A DNA stretch of 6,260 nt from JAHJFW01 sp964595075 (GTDB lineage: Bacteria; Patescibacteriota; Patescibacteriia; 2-12-FULL-60-25), in the NCBI GenBank assembly GCA_964595075.1, contig CAZQNT010000042.1, forward strand, positions 1 to 6,260, read 5' to 3'. The notes beneath the pieces are model-generated. The model had not been told where the DNA came from. It saw only the letters and a program-made list of their open reading frames with translations, and ran no database searches. The stretch's first letter is position 1. Each line of letters begins with the position of its first letter. The position numbers were made by a program, and so were the translations under genes. Below are positions 1 to 5,440 of this stretch, piece after piece.

Positions 1-5
1 GCCCT

Positions 6-26
6 GATTCGGTCAGCGACCGAATC
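6..26. repeat. Perfect 9-bp inverted repeat (hairpin) upstream of operon
   Basis: GATTCGGTC (6-14) is followed by the loop AGC and its exact reverse complement GACCGAATC (18-26). No T-tract follows, so an intrinsic terminator for an upstream + strand gene is not supported. It could be an operator-like palindrome, a transcript-end hairpin, or part of a dispersed repeat. Only the symmetry is seen directly. Confidence 0.6.
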
Positions 27-43
27 GATGCATCCATCGGGGA

Positions 44-62
44 GGGCGGGACAAGCCCGCCC
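44..62. repeat. GC-rich palindrome, dispersed-repeat type
   Basis: GGGCGGG (44-50) and CCCGCCC (56-62) are perfect complements around the 5-nt loop ACAAG. The following bases are CCTACGACG, so there is no U-tract. GGGCGGG-x-CCCGCCCCTAC elements are familiar as intergenic dispersed repeats in many bacterial genomes, which is a recollection and was not tested. Its presence argues that this stretch is non-coding and that the upstream ATG at 28 is not the gene start. Confidence 0.55.
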
Positions 63-76
63 CTACGACGAACGCA

Positions 77-106
77 TCCACATACGCAACTCCCGTATGC
101 TATACT
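77..106 (+). promoter_or_regulatory. Extended -10 promoter for the virB6-like operon
   Basis: TGCTATACT at 98-106 is a good extended -10 element (TGn followed by TATACT). A weak -35 candidate TCCACA (77-82, 4 of 6 matches to TTGACA) lies 18 bp upstream. Transcription would start near 112-114, only about 4-6 nt before the ATG at 118, giving an almost leaderless mRNA. The in-frame ATGs at 28 and 97 would lie upstream of or inside this promoter, so they are unlikely starts. The site is predicted from sequence only. Confidence 0.55.
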
Positions 107-117
107 CCTCCATAGAT

Positions 118-1217
118 ATGTCCCAAGCGTTGGCGCGACTGCGGGAACGTGTGAGGCGTTGGTTCTTTGAACTCCCGCGTTTTTCGATTCGCGACGCCGT
201 GTTCGTGGTTTTTATTTTTACGCTCGGCGTTTTCGTGATGGGGCATCGCGCGAACGCGGGGGGCGGTGGACTTTCAGATATTGGTGACTGGTTGCTCGGG
301 TGGTTCGGAGCATTTCTTGCTCTCATCATAGACGTGCTCGGACGGCTCATTATCATTGTCGTCAACATACTGATTTTCTTTGCTTCATATAACAGCTTCC
401 TGACAGCGCAAGCAGTAGAGATCGGGTGGCCGCTGATGCGTGACGTGGTTAACATGTTTTTCATCGTGGTGCTTCTGGTTAGTGCGTTTTCAACAATTAT
501 CGGATACAAGGAGTTCCATTACACCAAAGTATTGCCACGACTCCTACTCATGGCGGTTCTCATCAATTTCTCCAAGACGCTTATAGGGCTCATGATCGAC
601 TTCTCGCAGGTTCTGATGCTCACATTCGTGAATGCTTTCAAGCAGGCGGCGGGAGGAAATTTTGTTTCGGCGCTTAAACTCGACGGAGCCACCAAGCTTC
701 GCGAGACTCCGGCTTCGGATTTAGAAACATACGAGCTCACCCAACTTCTTGGCGCGAGCGTACTCGCCATAGTGCTGCTAAGCATAGCTCTTACGCTGGT
801 AGTGATAATGGCCGCATTCCTTGCGGTTCGTATAGTGGTTTTATGGTTATTGCTCATTATGTCGCCAATGGCATTTTTTGCTTGGGCGCTTCCAGGAAAA
901 ATGCAAAAGGCGTTTTCTGCCTTCACCTCTAAATTCTGGGAAAGACTTAGCACTGCACTCATTGCGGGTCCGGCAATGGCGTTTTTTTTGTGGCTCGCTC
1001 TCGCGATTTCCCAGGGCCAAAAACCGTTCATGGACACGCTGGGGAATAATACTGAGCTTGATAATAACGCGGGATCGTCATCTTTCGTATCCAAAGTAGG
1101 CACGCCGTCAGAGATAGGAACGTTCATCGTCGCTGTAGTTTTGATGTTGCAGGGCGTTGAGTTCGCCGTTACATCGTCAGGAGCGCTTTCTACGTCGATC
1201 GGAAAATTCGCATCATT
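118..1217 (+). CDS. VirB6/TrbL-like T4SS membrane protein, N-terminal membrane part (gene continues past the gap to 3032)
   Basis: This part encodes 366 residues of a polytopic inner-membrane protein, the likely channel-associated component of a type IV secretion/conjugation machine. Hydrophobic segments lie at about residues 28-48, 64-90, 108-129, 138-172, 212-238, 240-258, 280-298 and 334-350. The first ends in ANA-GGGG, resembling a signal peptide or anchor. The stretch LLLIMSPMAFFAWALPG (244-260) resembles the conserved VirB6/TrbL-type core of Patescibacterial proteins. Loop 174-208 and the Asn/Ser-rich 300-330 look extramembrane. The start at 118 was chosen because the promoter lies just upstream and because the 28-117 translation runs through palindromic repeats. 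The frame enters the N gap at residue 367. Read with the given N count it would stop at 1389, but the post-gap translation in that frame looks unnatural. The other frame continues smoothly into the downstream ORF, so I treat both as one gene. The VirB6 assignment rests on topology, motif and the neighbouring prgI and traC-like genes. Confidence 0.75.
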
Positions 1218-1328
1218 NNNNNNNNNNNNNNNNNNNNNNNNNNNNNNNNNNNNNNNNNNNNNNNNNNNNNNNNNNNNNNNNNNNNNNNNNNNNNNNNNNN
1301 NNNNNNNNNNNNNNNNNNNNNNNNNNNN
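1218..1328. other. Assembly gap of 111 N inside the VirB6-like gene
   Basis: The run of 111 undetermined bases is a scaffold gap. Its nominal length keeps the upstream frame in a reading that ends at 1389, but the natural downstream frame starts at base 1329. The true gap length should therefore be 1 modulo 3 (for example 109 or 112). Flanking sequence on the right is extremely G-rich (1329-1384), which may have caused the dropout. Confidence 0.9.
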
Positions 1329-3032
1329 GGGTTTGAGGGAGCGGATCGGCTGGGGGGTGTTAGGGGGAAGGTTGGAAGGGCGGGAATGAAAATGCCTTTA
1401 GGTATCGGCGCGGAAACTTTCGCGGGAATGGCAGGACATCGCGGCAGACAGGTGGCCGCGCGTAAAGCGCGACTTGAAAAGGCGGCGTCAGGACTTTCCG
1501 CGGAAGACCGGCTTTCTTTCTACGGCGCGAAAGCCAAATCGCTCGATCGCCGCACATCCGAAGCGGTGCAGGTTGGTTTGGCGTCAACTGCAACAGGCGC
1601 GCTCGGACTCAAGGCGCTTACGAAACAGGAAGAGTCGAAATTATCAAAGAGCAATCTTTCAGACGAACAGAAAACGGTATTGGCGCAGGGCCTTGCCAAG
1701 CGTCGTGCCGCGGAACTCATCAAAACCGGTCAGGCAGCGGCTGCTTCATCAGGAGACGATGCGGCAGTGGAGAAGTTTGGCGACGCGCTCAAGAAAGATC
1801 CCGGCCTTTCTCCTGATTGGGAATCTTTGGGCGGCGTTGCAAGCGCGAAGCCGGAAAATATACGCGAGTTCCTGAAGACAAAACAAGCGTCCGCATTCTC
1901 CGATAGCGGTTCTGCAATAGCATTATTGTCAGCCATTGGATTAATGAATGAAGATGGAACTGTGAATATGGATAAGGAATCCGAGGGGTGGAAAGAGCTT
2001 GAGCGCGGCGGAGGAGGAGACCGTCTAGCTTATGTGAACAAGCATTTAGCAGAAACGACAGATGAAAGTCGCGCGGCGCAGTTACTGGCTATGAAGAAAG
2101 GCGCGAGCGCAAAAGAAATCGAAGCGGCTGAAAACATGAGATCGTACGTAGGGAAAGATAAAAACGGACAAACACTAAGCGTACAGCTGGCGCAGGCAGC
2201 GGCGCAAGTGAAGGTTGAACAGAAGTTTGTGAGAAACGAAGAGGCGATTGAAGCGGCACAAGCTCGTGCAACAAGGGCGTCAGCCGGTAGCGCGGATGCC
2301 GCTTTAGCTCGAACCGATATGGTTAGATCCGGAGCAAATTTAACTGAGGCATTCAATTATAATTCAGGTCAAGGTACTTTTGATAGCGTGGCAAACCGTA
2401 ACGAATTCAATCAAGCCATGGATAAGTTAAGCGAGGATTTGAAGAAAAGTACCCCGGAAGCGTTGGATGTGTTATCAAAGCTTGATATTGGAACTCTCGC
2501 TTCAAATCCCGGCGCTTACAATGAGGCGCGTTCCGCGGCAATGGCAAATATTCAGCTTGAATCGTTAAAAACAGCATACGAGACGGCGCTTGAACAAGGG
2601 AATAAGGAATTGCAAGGCAAGATAAGTAAGCTGGTTGATGCTTTTACTAAGGAGGGTGAGAGGATAGAGGCCGCTGCTAAAAAAGCGAAAATTTCCACTG
2701 AGGAACTGGCTGCTGTTTCATCAAATCCTCGTTCAGCGGAATCTGTCGCTATAGCCACGAGGATGAGGGCTGCGGGCATTGTTGCTCCGAACGAATCTGC
2801 GCAAGCTGCGACAAAGGGCTGGGAAATACGCGACAAATATGGGGCAATGAGGTCCGGGGTCGGTACGCGCGCAAGAGCTGCTGTTGGCCGCGCCGCGGCG
2901 TCTGCCGGTGGTGCCGTGAAAGGAAAATATGAGTCGGCTCGCGAAGGAAGACGAGCGAGAAAAGAGGAAGCGTTTGAACGCGAAAGACAAAAAATGGAGG
3001 ACAAGGAACCGAAAAAAGATAATAAGGCCTAG
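1329..3032 (+). CDS. VirB6-like protein, C-terminal soluble part (same gene as 118-1217)
   Basis: This part encodes 567 residues plus stop. Upstream of the ATG at 1386 the frame is open back to the gap and reads GFEGADRLGGVRGKVGRAG, a Gly/Arg-rich linker. Linkers of this kind join the membrane domain to the cytoplasmic tail in CPR VirB6-like proteins, so the ATG at 1386 is probably internal. The rest is hydrophilic, rich in Ala, Lys, Glu and Ser, apparently all-helical, with no transmembrane segment and no enzymatic motif that I recognise. The last ~54 residues (2868-3029) are strongly basic, then Lys/Glu-rich, ending KKDNKA. Combined with the N-terminal part the protein would be about 970 residues, far longer than the roughly 300 of classical VirB6. 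The tail may be a docking platform for the cytoplasmic ATPase or for the next gene's product; that is inference. If it were a separate gene it would overlap the preceding one by ATGA at 1386-1389, which I consider an artefact of the gap length. Confidence 0.75.
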   Translation, partial: GFEGADRLGGVRGKVGRAGMKMPLGIGAETFAGMAGHRGRQVAARKARLEKAASGLSAEDRLSFYGAKAKSLDRRTSEAVQVGLASTATGALGLKALTKQEESKLSKSNLSDEQKTVLAQGLAKRRAAELIKTGQAAAASSGDDAAVEKFGDALKKDPGLSPDWESLGGVASAKPENIREFLKTKQASAFSDSGSAIALLSAIGLMNEDGTVNMDKESEGWKELERGGGGDRLAYVNKHLAETTDESRAAQLLAMKKGASAKEIEAAENMRSYVGKDKNGQTLSVQLAQAAAQVKVEQKFVRNEEAIEAAQARATRASAGSADAALARTDMVRSGANLTEAFNYNSGQGTFDSVANRNEFNQAMDKLSEDLKKSTPEALDVLSKLDIGTLASNPGAYNEARSAAMANIQLESLKTAYETALEQGNKELQGKISKLVDAFTKEGERIEAAAKKAKISTEELAAVSSNPRSAESVAIATRMRAAGIVAPNESAQAATKGWEIRDKYGAMRSGVGTRARAAVGRAAASAGGAVKGKYESAREGRRARKEEAFERERQKMEDKEPKKDNKA

Positions 3033-3034
3033 GT
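3024..3034 (+). promoter_or_regulatory. Weak ribosome binding site for the 3035 gene
   Basis: AAGG at 3024-3027 lies 7 nt before the ATG at 3035. It overlaps the end of the VirB6-like gene, whose TAG is at 3030-3032. With only two bases between stop and start, translational coupling is likely. The match to Shine-Dalgarno is short. Confidence 0.4.
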
Positions 3035-3257
3035 ATGCCAACCGAAGAGGTAATTCAAGCCGCCTCCATTGAAGAAGATGCGATCACAGAGATTCAGCCG
3101 ATTTTTGTACAGTTTTTACTATCTTCCAAATATGCGGAATCAGTTGACTCACTAAAAAAATATTTTCAGATTTCAGAAGATGATATCGGCTTTTTAGCTG
3201 ATCTCGATCGTCTTGTTATGGCGGGTCAGCTCGATTTGGATTCGTACCTTGTTGCCA
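3035..3257 (+). CDS. Unknown helical protein, N-terminal part (gene continues past the gap to 4860)
   Basis: This part encodes the first 74 residues of a protein I cannot name. The start ATG is 2 bases after the VirB6-like stop. The sequence is acidic and helical in character (for example KKYFQISEDDIGFLADLDRL, residues 41-60), and has no signal peptide or transmembrane segment. With the printed N count the frame stops shortly after the gap at 3281-3283. The alternative frame beginning at 3268 reads EDEFVKTWKPEDLKRLESKL and runs without a break into the large ORF to 4860. I therefore call 3035-4860 one gene of about 608 residues and regard the early stop as a gap artefact. Confidence 0.75.
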
Positions 3258-3267
3258 NNNNNNNNNN
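3258..3267. other. Assembly gap of 10 N inside the unknown gene
   Basis: Exactly ten Ns suggests a placeholder of arbitrary length. To keep codon 75 (beginning at 3257) in phase with the open frame from 3268, the true length must be 2 modulo 3 (2, 5, 8 or 11, for example). The printed length of 10 creates a false frameshift and a false stop at 3281-3283. Confidence 0.9.
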
Positions 3268-4860
3268 GAGGATGAATTTGTAAAAACTTGGAAGCCGGAG
3301 GACTTGAAAAGGTTGGAATCGAAACTTCTTGCCGAAAGGTTCGCGCCTTTTGGCGATGCGCTAAAGCCGTCCGCGATTGAGGCGGCGAAGACGGCAGAAC
3401 TCGTCCTTCCTTCTATTCCGCATTATCAAGTCTACACGAAGCCGCTTACCTTTTCCGGTGCCGCCACCGAAGTCGCAGCAACCGCCGGATTTTCTCTTAT
3501 CGGAGGACCCCTTCGCGAGCGTCTGCGTGAGCTTATCGTAAGCAAAGTAAAAGGCGTGCGCGTGGATTCTCAAGTTTTGGAGACTCTTTCGCGCAGCGCG
3601 GATTTTGGGGGATTGGGTTTGGATAAAAGCACGGCGGAAAAGACTCTCGCGGCAATGAAGGACATTTTGTCGCGAGCCACCGTGATCTCTGAAGACGAAT
3701 ACGGGTCGTGGCTCTCAAAAGAGGCAAGTGGGAAGGCGAAAGTAGAAGATGGAATGTTGAATATAGAAGGAGGGAAGACGGCGGAAGAGGAAGAGATTGA
3801 AGCGATTCAAGCGAAGATGCCCGGCGTTTCTCCGAAAGCGGCGACGGAGCTCGAAGCCGCGCTGGAAGCTACGTTCGCTCGCGTCGCTTATCGACCGCCG
3901 TCCGAGTATCTTACGAATCGTCTACGAAACGCGATCTCCTCTCGACTCCGCGACGTTCGCAGCGCGGAAGAATTGAGGCAGCTTTTTCGCCGCGACACCA
4001 AGGTCGGCGGGCTCTCGCTAGATCAGGCGCAATCCGAGGCCATCGCGAAAACGGTTGAAGAGAGTTACAAGGAGTTTCATGATCGCATCACGAGCGAAGA
4101 GAAGAATAAAATAGACCGACAACTCTCCGAACAACAGCGCAAGATAGAAGAACGAAGGAGACGTGAGGCAGAAGAACACGCGAAGTGGTATGAAGAGCGA
4201 GTTCGACAAAGAAAAGACGAGGAAGTAAAGCAGAAGACAGCGACGGAAGAATTTCGACAGTCGTTTGCGCGAGCTCCGGTGACGCCGTTGGAACGTAAAG
4301 AGAGAAGGATCGAGATGGAAAAATACGGCGAACTTGTTCCGGCTCCCGCTTCGCGAATGACTCAGCCGTTTGATGGATCGATGTTGCAATCTCCTGTAAA
4401 AACAGAAAGTACGGGAGTTTCCGTATCGAAAGCCACCGTAGAGATTTCAAAGACCGCCGCCTCCGTCCGACCGACTGTCGACGCAGTAAGGCATGCAGCC
4501 GAACCGTCCAAGACCGAGAAGAAAGCCGGTCCGCAGCTGTATGGATTGATAGGGGAACTCGGATCTCTCTCAATCGCGGAGTTTCGCCGTTTGGCAAAAT
4601 CTCCGGAAGAGGCCGTGAAAAAAATCAGCCAGAAGATAGAGATATTGGGGCAGGAATCTTTCGAAAAACGTCTGGAAGGAATAAGAGCGTATCAGCAGAG
4701 TCCGTTTCAGGCGTCGTACGTGGCGCTCGTGGCAGAAAGTTTTCGCAGAGCCAAGCCGGTCGCGGAGCTGGCCGAGGAAAAACGCGCCGCCGGCGGAGAC
4801 GCGCTTTCGCCTGACGAGATCGCCGCTATCGTTTCGTTCAATAGTACGCTACACTTTTAG
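3268..4860 (+). CDS. Unknown coiled-coil protein of the T4SS operon, main part (same gene as 3035-3257)
   Basis: This part encodes 530 residues plus stop. I do not recognise a named domain. An ORF caller would start it at the TTG at 3304, but the frame is open to the gap, so that TTG is an internal Leu. Counting from 3304, residues 71-127 and 204-260 are a gapless internal duplication sharing RLR, VR and GGLxLD. Between them (139-171) is an acidic, probably flexible region with EEEEIE. Residues 262-320 are a highly charged coiled coil full of Glu, Arg, Lys and Gln. Residues 321-408 are Pro/Ser/Thr/Val-rich linker. The 410-518 tail looks compact and helical (SIAEFRRLAKSPEEAVKKIS) and ends SFNSTLHF. 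There is no transmembrane helix or signal peptide, so it is probably cytoplasmic. Its place between virB6 and prgI suggests a structural or adaptor subunit of the secretion machine. Similar helical proteins with an RLRDVR-GGLGLD pattern seem familiar from CPR genomes, but that is memory, not a search. Confidence 0.8.
   Translation, partial: EDEFVKTWKPEDLKRLESKLLAERFAPFGDALKPSAIEAAKTAELVLPSIPHYQVYTKPLTFSGAATEVAATAGFSLIGGPLRERLRELIVSKVKGVRVDSQVLETLSRSADFGGLGLDKSTAEKTLAAMKDILSRATVISEDEYGSWLSKEASGKAKVEDGMLNIEGGKTAEEEEIEAIQAKMPGVSPKAATELEAALEATFARVAYRPPSEYLTNRLRNAISSRLRDVRSAEELRQLFRRDTKVGGLSLDQAQSEAIAKTVEESYKEFHDRITSEEKNKIDRQLSEQQRKIEERRRREAEEHAKWYEERVRQRKDEEVKQKTATEEFRQSFARAPVTPLERKERRIEMEKYGELVPAPASRMTQPFDGSMLQSPVKTESTGVSVSKATVEISKTAASVRPTVDAVRHAAEPSKTEKKAGPQLYGLIGELGSLSIAEFRRLAKSPEEAVKKISQKIEILGQESFEKRLEGIRAYQQSPFQASYVALVAESFRRAKPVAELAEEKRAAGGDALSPDEIAAIVSFNSTLHF
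3514..4083 (+). repeat. Internal protein duplication (two ~57-residue units)
   Basis: Unit A is encoded at 3514-3684 and unit B at 3913-4083. They align without gaps at a fixed offset of 133 residues, with matches at R-L-R, I-x-S, V-R, R, G-G-L, L-D and E: about 14 identities in the first 42 positions. The bases have diverged, so this is an old duplication visible at the protein level only. Confidence 0.6.
4087..4263 (+). other. Coiled-coil segment of the unknown protein
   Basis: About 59 residues are composed almost entirely of Glu, Lys, Arg and Gln with spaced hydrophobics, for example QRKIEERRRREAEEHAKWYE. No prolines interrupt it. This is typical of a long single helix or coiled coil that mediates oligomerisation or spans a distance. 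Heptad register was judged by eye. Confidence 0.6.
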
Positions 4861-4873
4861 TAGGTTTCAAATA

Positions 4874-4938
4874 TCAGGTTTCAGGTTCTAGGTTTCAGGT
4901 AATAATTCACAACCTGACACCTGACACCTGACACCTGA
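4874..4938. repeat. Long imperfect hairpin formed by opposed heptamer arrays
   Basis: The left arm (4874-4900, degenerate copies of GTTTCAGGT) pairs with the right arm (4912-4938, ACCTGAC copies) around the 11-nt loop 4901-4911. Of 27 positions, 22 are Watson-Crick pairs, one is G-T and four mismatch. The left array begins directly after the stop codon at 4858-4860 (first unit at 4862). No U-tract follows the right arm, so it is not a standard terminator. It could attenuate, stabilise or separate expression of the flanking genes in the operon. Confidence 0.6.
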
Positions 4939-4964
4939 CACCTGACACCTGACACCTGACACCT
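4912..4964. repeat. Tandem heptanucleotide array (ACCTGAC)7
   Basis: Seven perfect head-to-tail copies of ACCTGAC occupy 4912-4960, followed by a partial ACCT to 4964. The array ends 6 bp before the prgI ATG, so it replaces the region where a ribosome binding site would be. Heptamer arrays are prone to copy-number change by slippage. They recall the short tandem heptamer repeats described in cyanobacteria, although no relationship is claimed. Confidence 0.95.
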
Positions 4965-4970
4965 ATTCCA

Positions 4971-5405
4971 ATGCCTGAAAAATTCATCGTACCGCAATTC
5001 ATTGACAAAGAGGATCAGATCCTAGGTCCTATAACGGTTCGGCAGTTTTTGATTTGTCTGGCGGCCGTTCTGGTAATTTTCGTCGAATACAAGATTTTTG
5101 CGTTCGGATATTTTGTAGCGATCGCGCTCGTAACGGCGGCGTTCGCCGCGACATTTTCGTTCATGAAGGTGAACGGCCAGCCGTTTCACGTATTTTTCGT
5201 AAACTTCCTTCAAACGCAAACGCGGCCCAACCTTCGCGTATGGGATAAGCGCCCGCTAGACGCGGAATTAAGAGAGCTTCTCAAACCGCTCGTGACCGTA
5301 GCGATCCAGCGCACAGTCCGCAAAGAGGCGCCAAGCCGCAGCCGTTTGCGCGATTTGTCGCTTACTGTGAATACCGGCGGGGTTTATAAGGCGGAGGAAG
5401 AATAG
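4971..5405 (+). CDS. prgI: PrgI family protein (VirB3-like T4SS membrane subunit)
   Basis: This encodes a 144-residue small inner-membrane protein. The N-terminus, with VPQFIDKEDQILGPITVRQF at residues 7-26, is the diagnostic PrgI-family pattern (VPQFID-x-EDxI-x-GPxTxRQF). Two hydrophobic helices follow at about 25-41 and 43-64. A short polar turn and a cytoplasmic region then contain RPNLRVWDKRP (85-95) and a basic tail. PrgI proteins take the place of VirB3 next to the VirB4/TraC ATPase in conjugation systems of Gram-positive bacteria and CPR. The start is fixed by the family motif. No Shine-Dalgarno is visible because a heptamer array occupies the upstream sequence. The gene lies 110 bp after the unknown gene and 35 bp before the traC-like gene, matching the usual PrgI-VirB4 order. 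Length is normal for the family and nothing appears broken. Confidence 0.9.
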   Translation: MPEKFIVPQFIDKEDQILGPITVRQFLICLAAVLVIFVEYKIFAFGYFVAIALVTAAFAATFSFMKVNGQPFHVFFVNFLQTQTRPNLRVWDKRPLDAELRELLKPLVTVAIQRTVRKEAPSRSRLRDLSLTVNTGGVYKAEEE

Positions 5406-5416
5406 AAAAGAAAATT

Positions 5417-5437
5417 ACGAAATCCGAATGACGAATT
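5417..5437. repeat. Short degenerate 7-bp-period repeat in the prgI-traC spacer
   Basis: ACGAAAT, CCGAATG and ACGAATT are three consecutive 7-mers sharing the core CGAA, and together they make up most of the 35-bp spacer between prgI and the next start. No clear Shine-Dalgarno is seen in 5406-5440. Three degenerate units could be chance, but the same 7-bp period occurs in the preceding spacer. Confidence 0.45.
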
Positions 5438-5440
5438 AAT

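Noticed and set aside
28..117. Upstream ATG at 28 (or 97) as start of the VirB6-like gene
   Set aside because: The extra N-terminus is translated from palindromic repeats and the promoter, and it looks unlike a protein start. The ATG at 97 overlaps the -10 element.
519..1127. Minus-strand ORF of 202 codons opposite the VirB6 membrane region
   Set aside because: The sense strand encodes a clear series of transmembrane helices. The antisense frame is a composition shadow.
1386..1389. ATGA stop/start overlap indicating two coupled genes
   Set aside because: The downstream frame is open back to the gap with a natural linker sequence, and the upstream frame's post-gap peptide is implausible. An incorrect N count explains it better.
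3304..3306. TTG as a real start codon of the 518-residue ORF
   Set aside because: The same frame is open upstream to the gap and reads plausibly as a continuation of the 3035 gene. No ribosome binding site spacing argument favours the TTG.
4088..4597. Minus-strand ORF of 169 codons opposite the coiled-coil region
   Set aside because: It arises from the biased codons of the sense gene. It has no conserved-looking composition and the sense frame is clearly coding.
4874..4938. Intrinsic terminator after the unknown gene
   Set aside because: The stem is long, imperfect and not followed by a T-run, and downstream genes belong to the same functional set. Readthrough is expected.
4912..4964. Heptamer array as a CRISPR array
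   Set aside because: The units are 7 bp, contiguous and without spacers. No cas genes are present.
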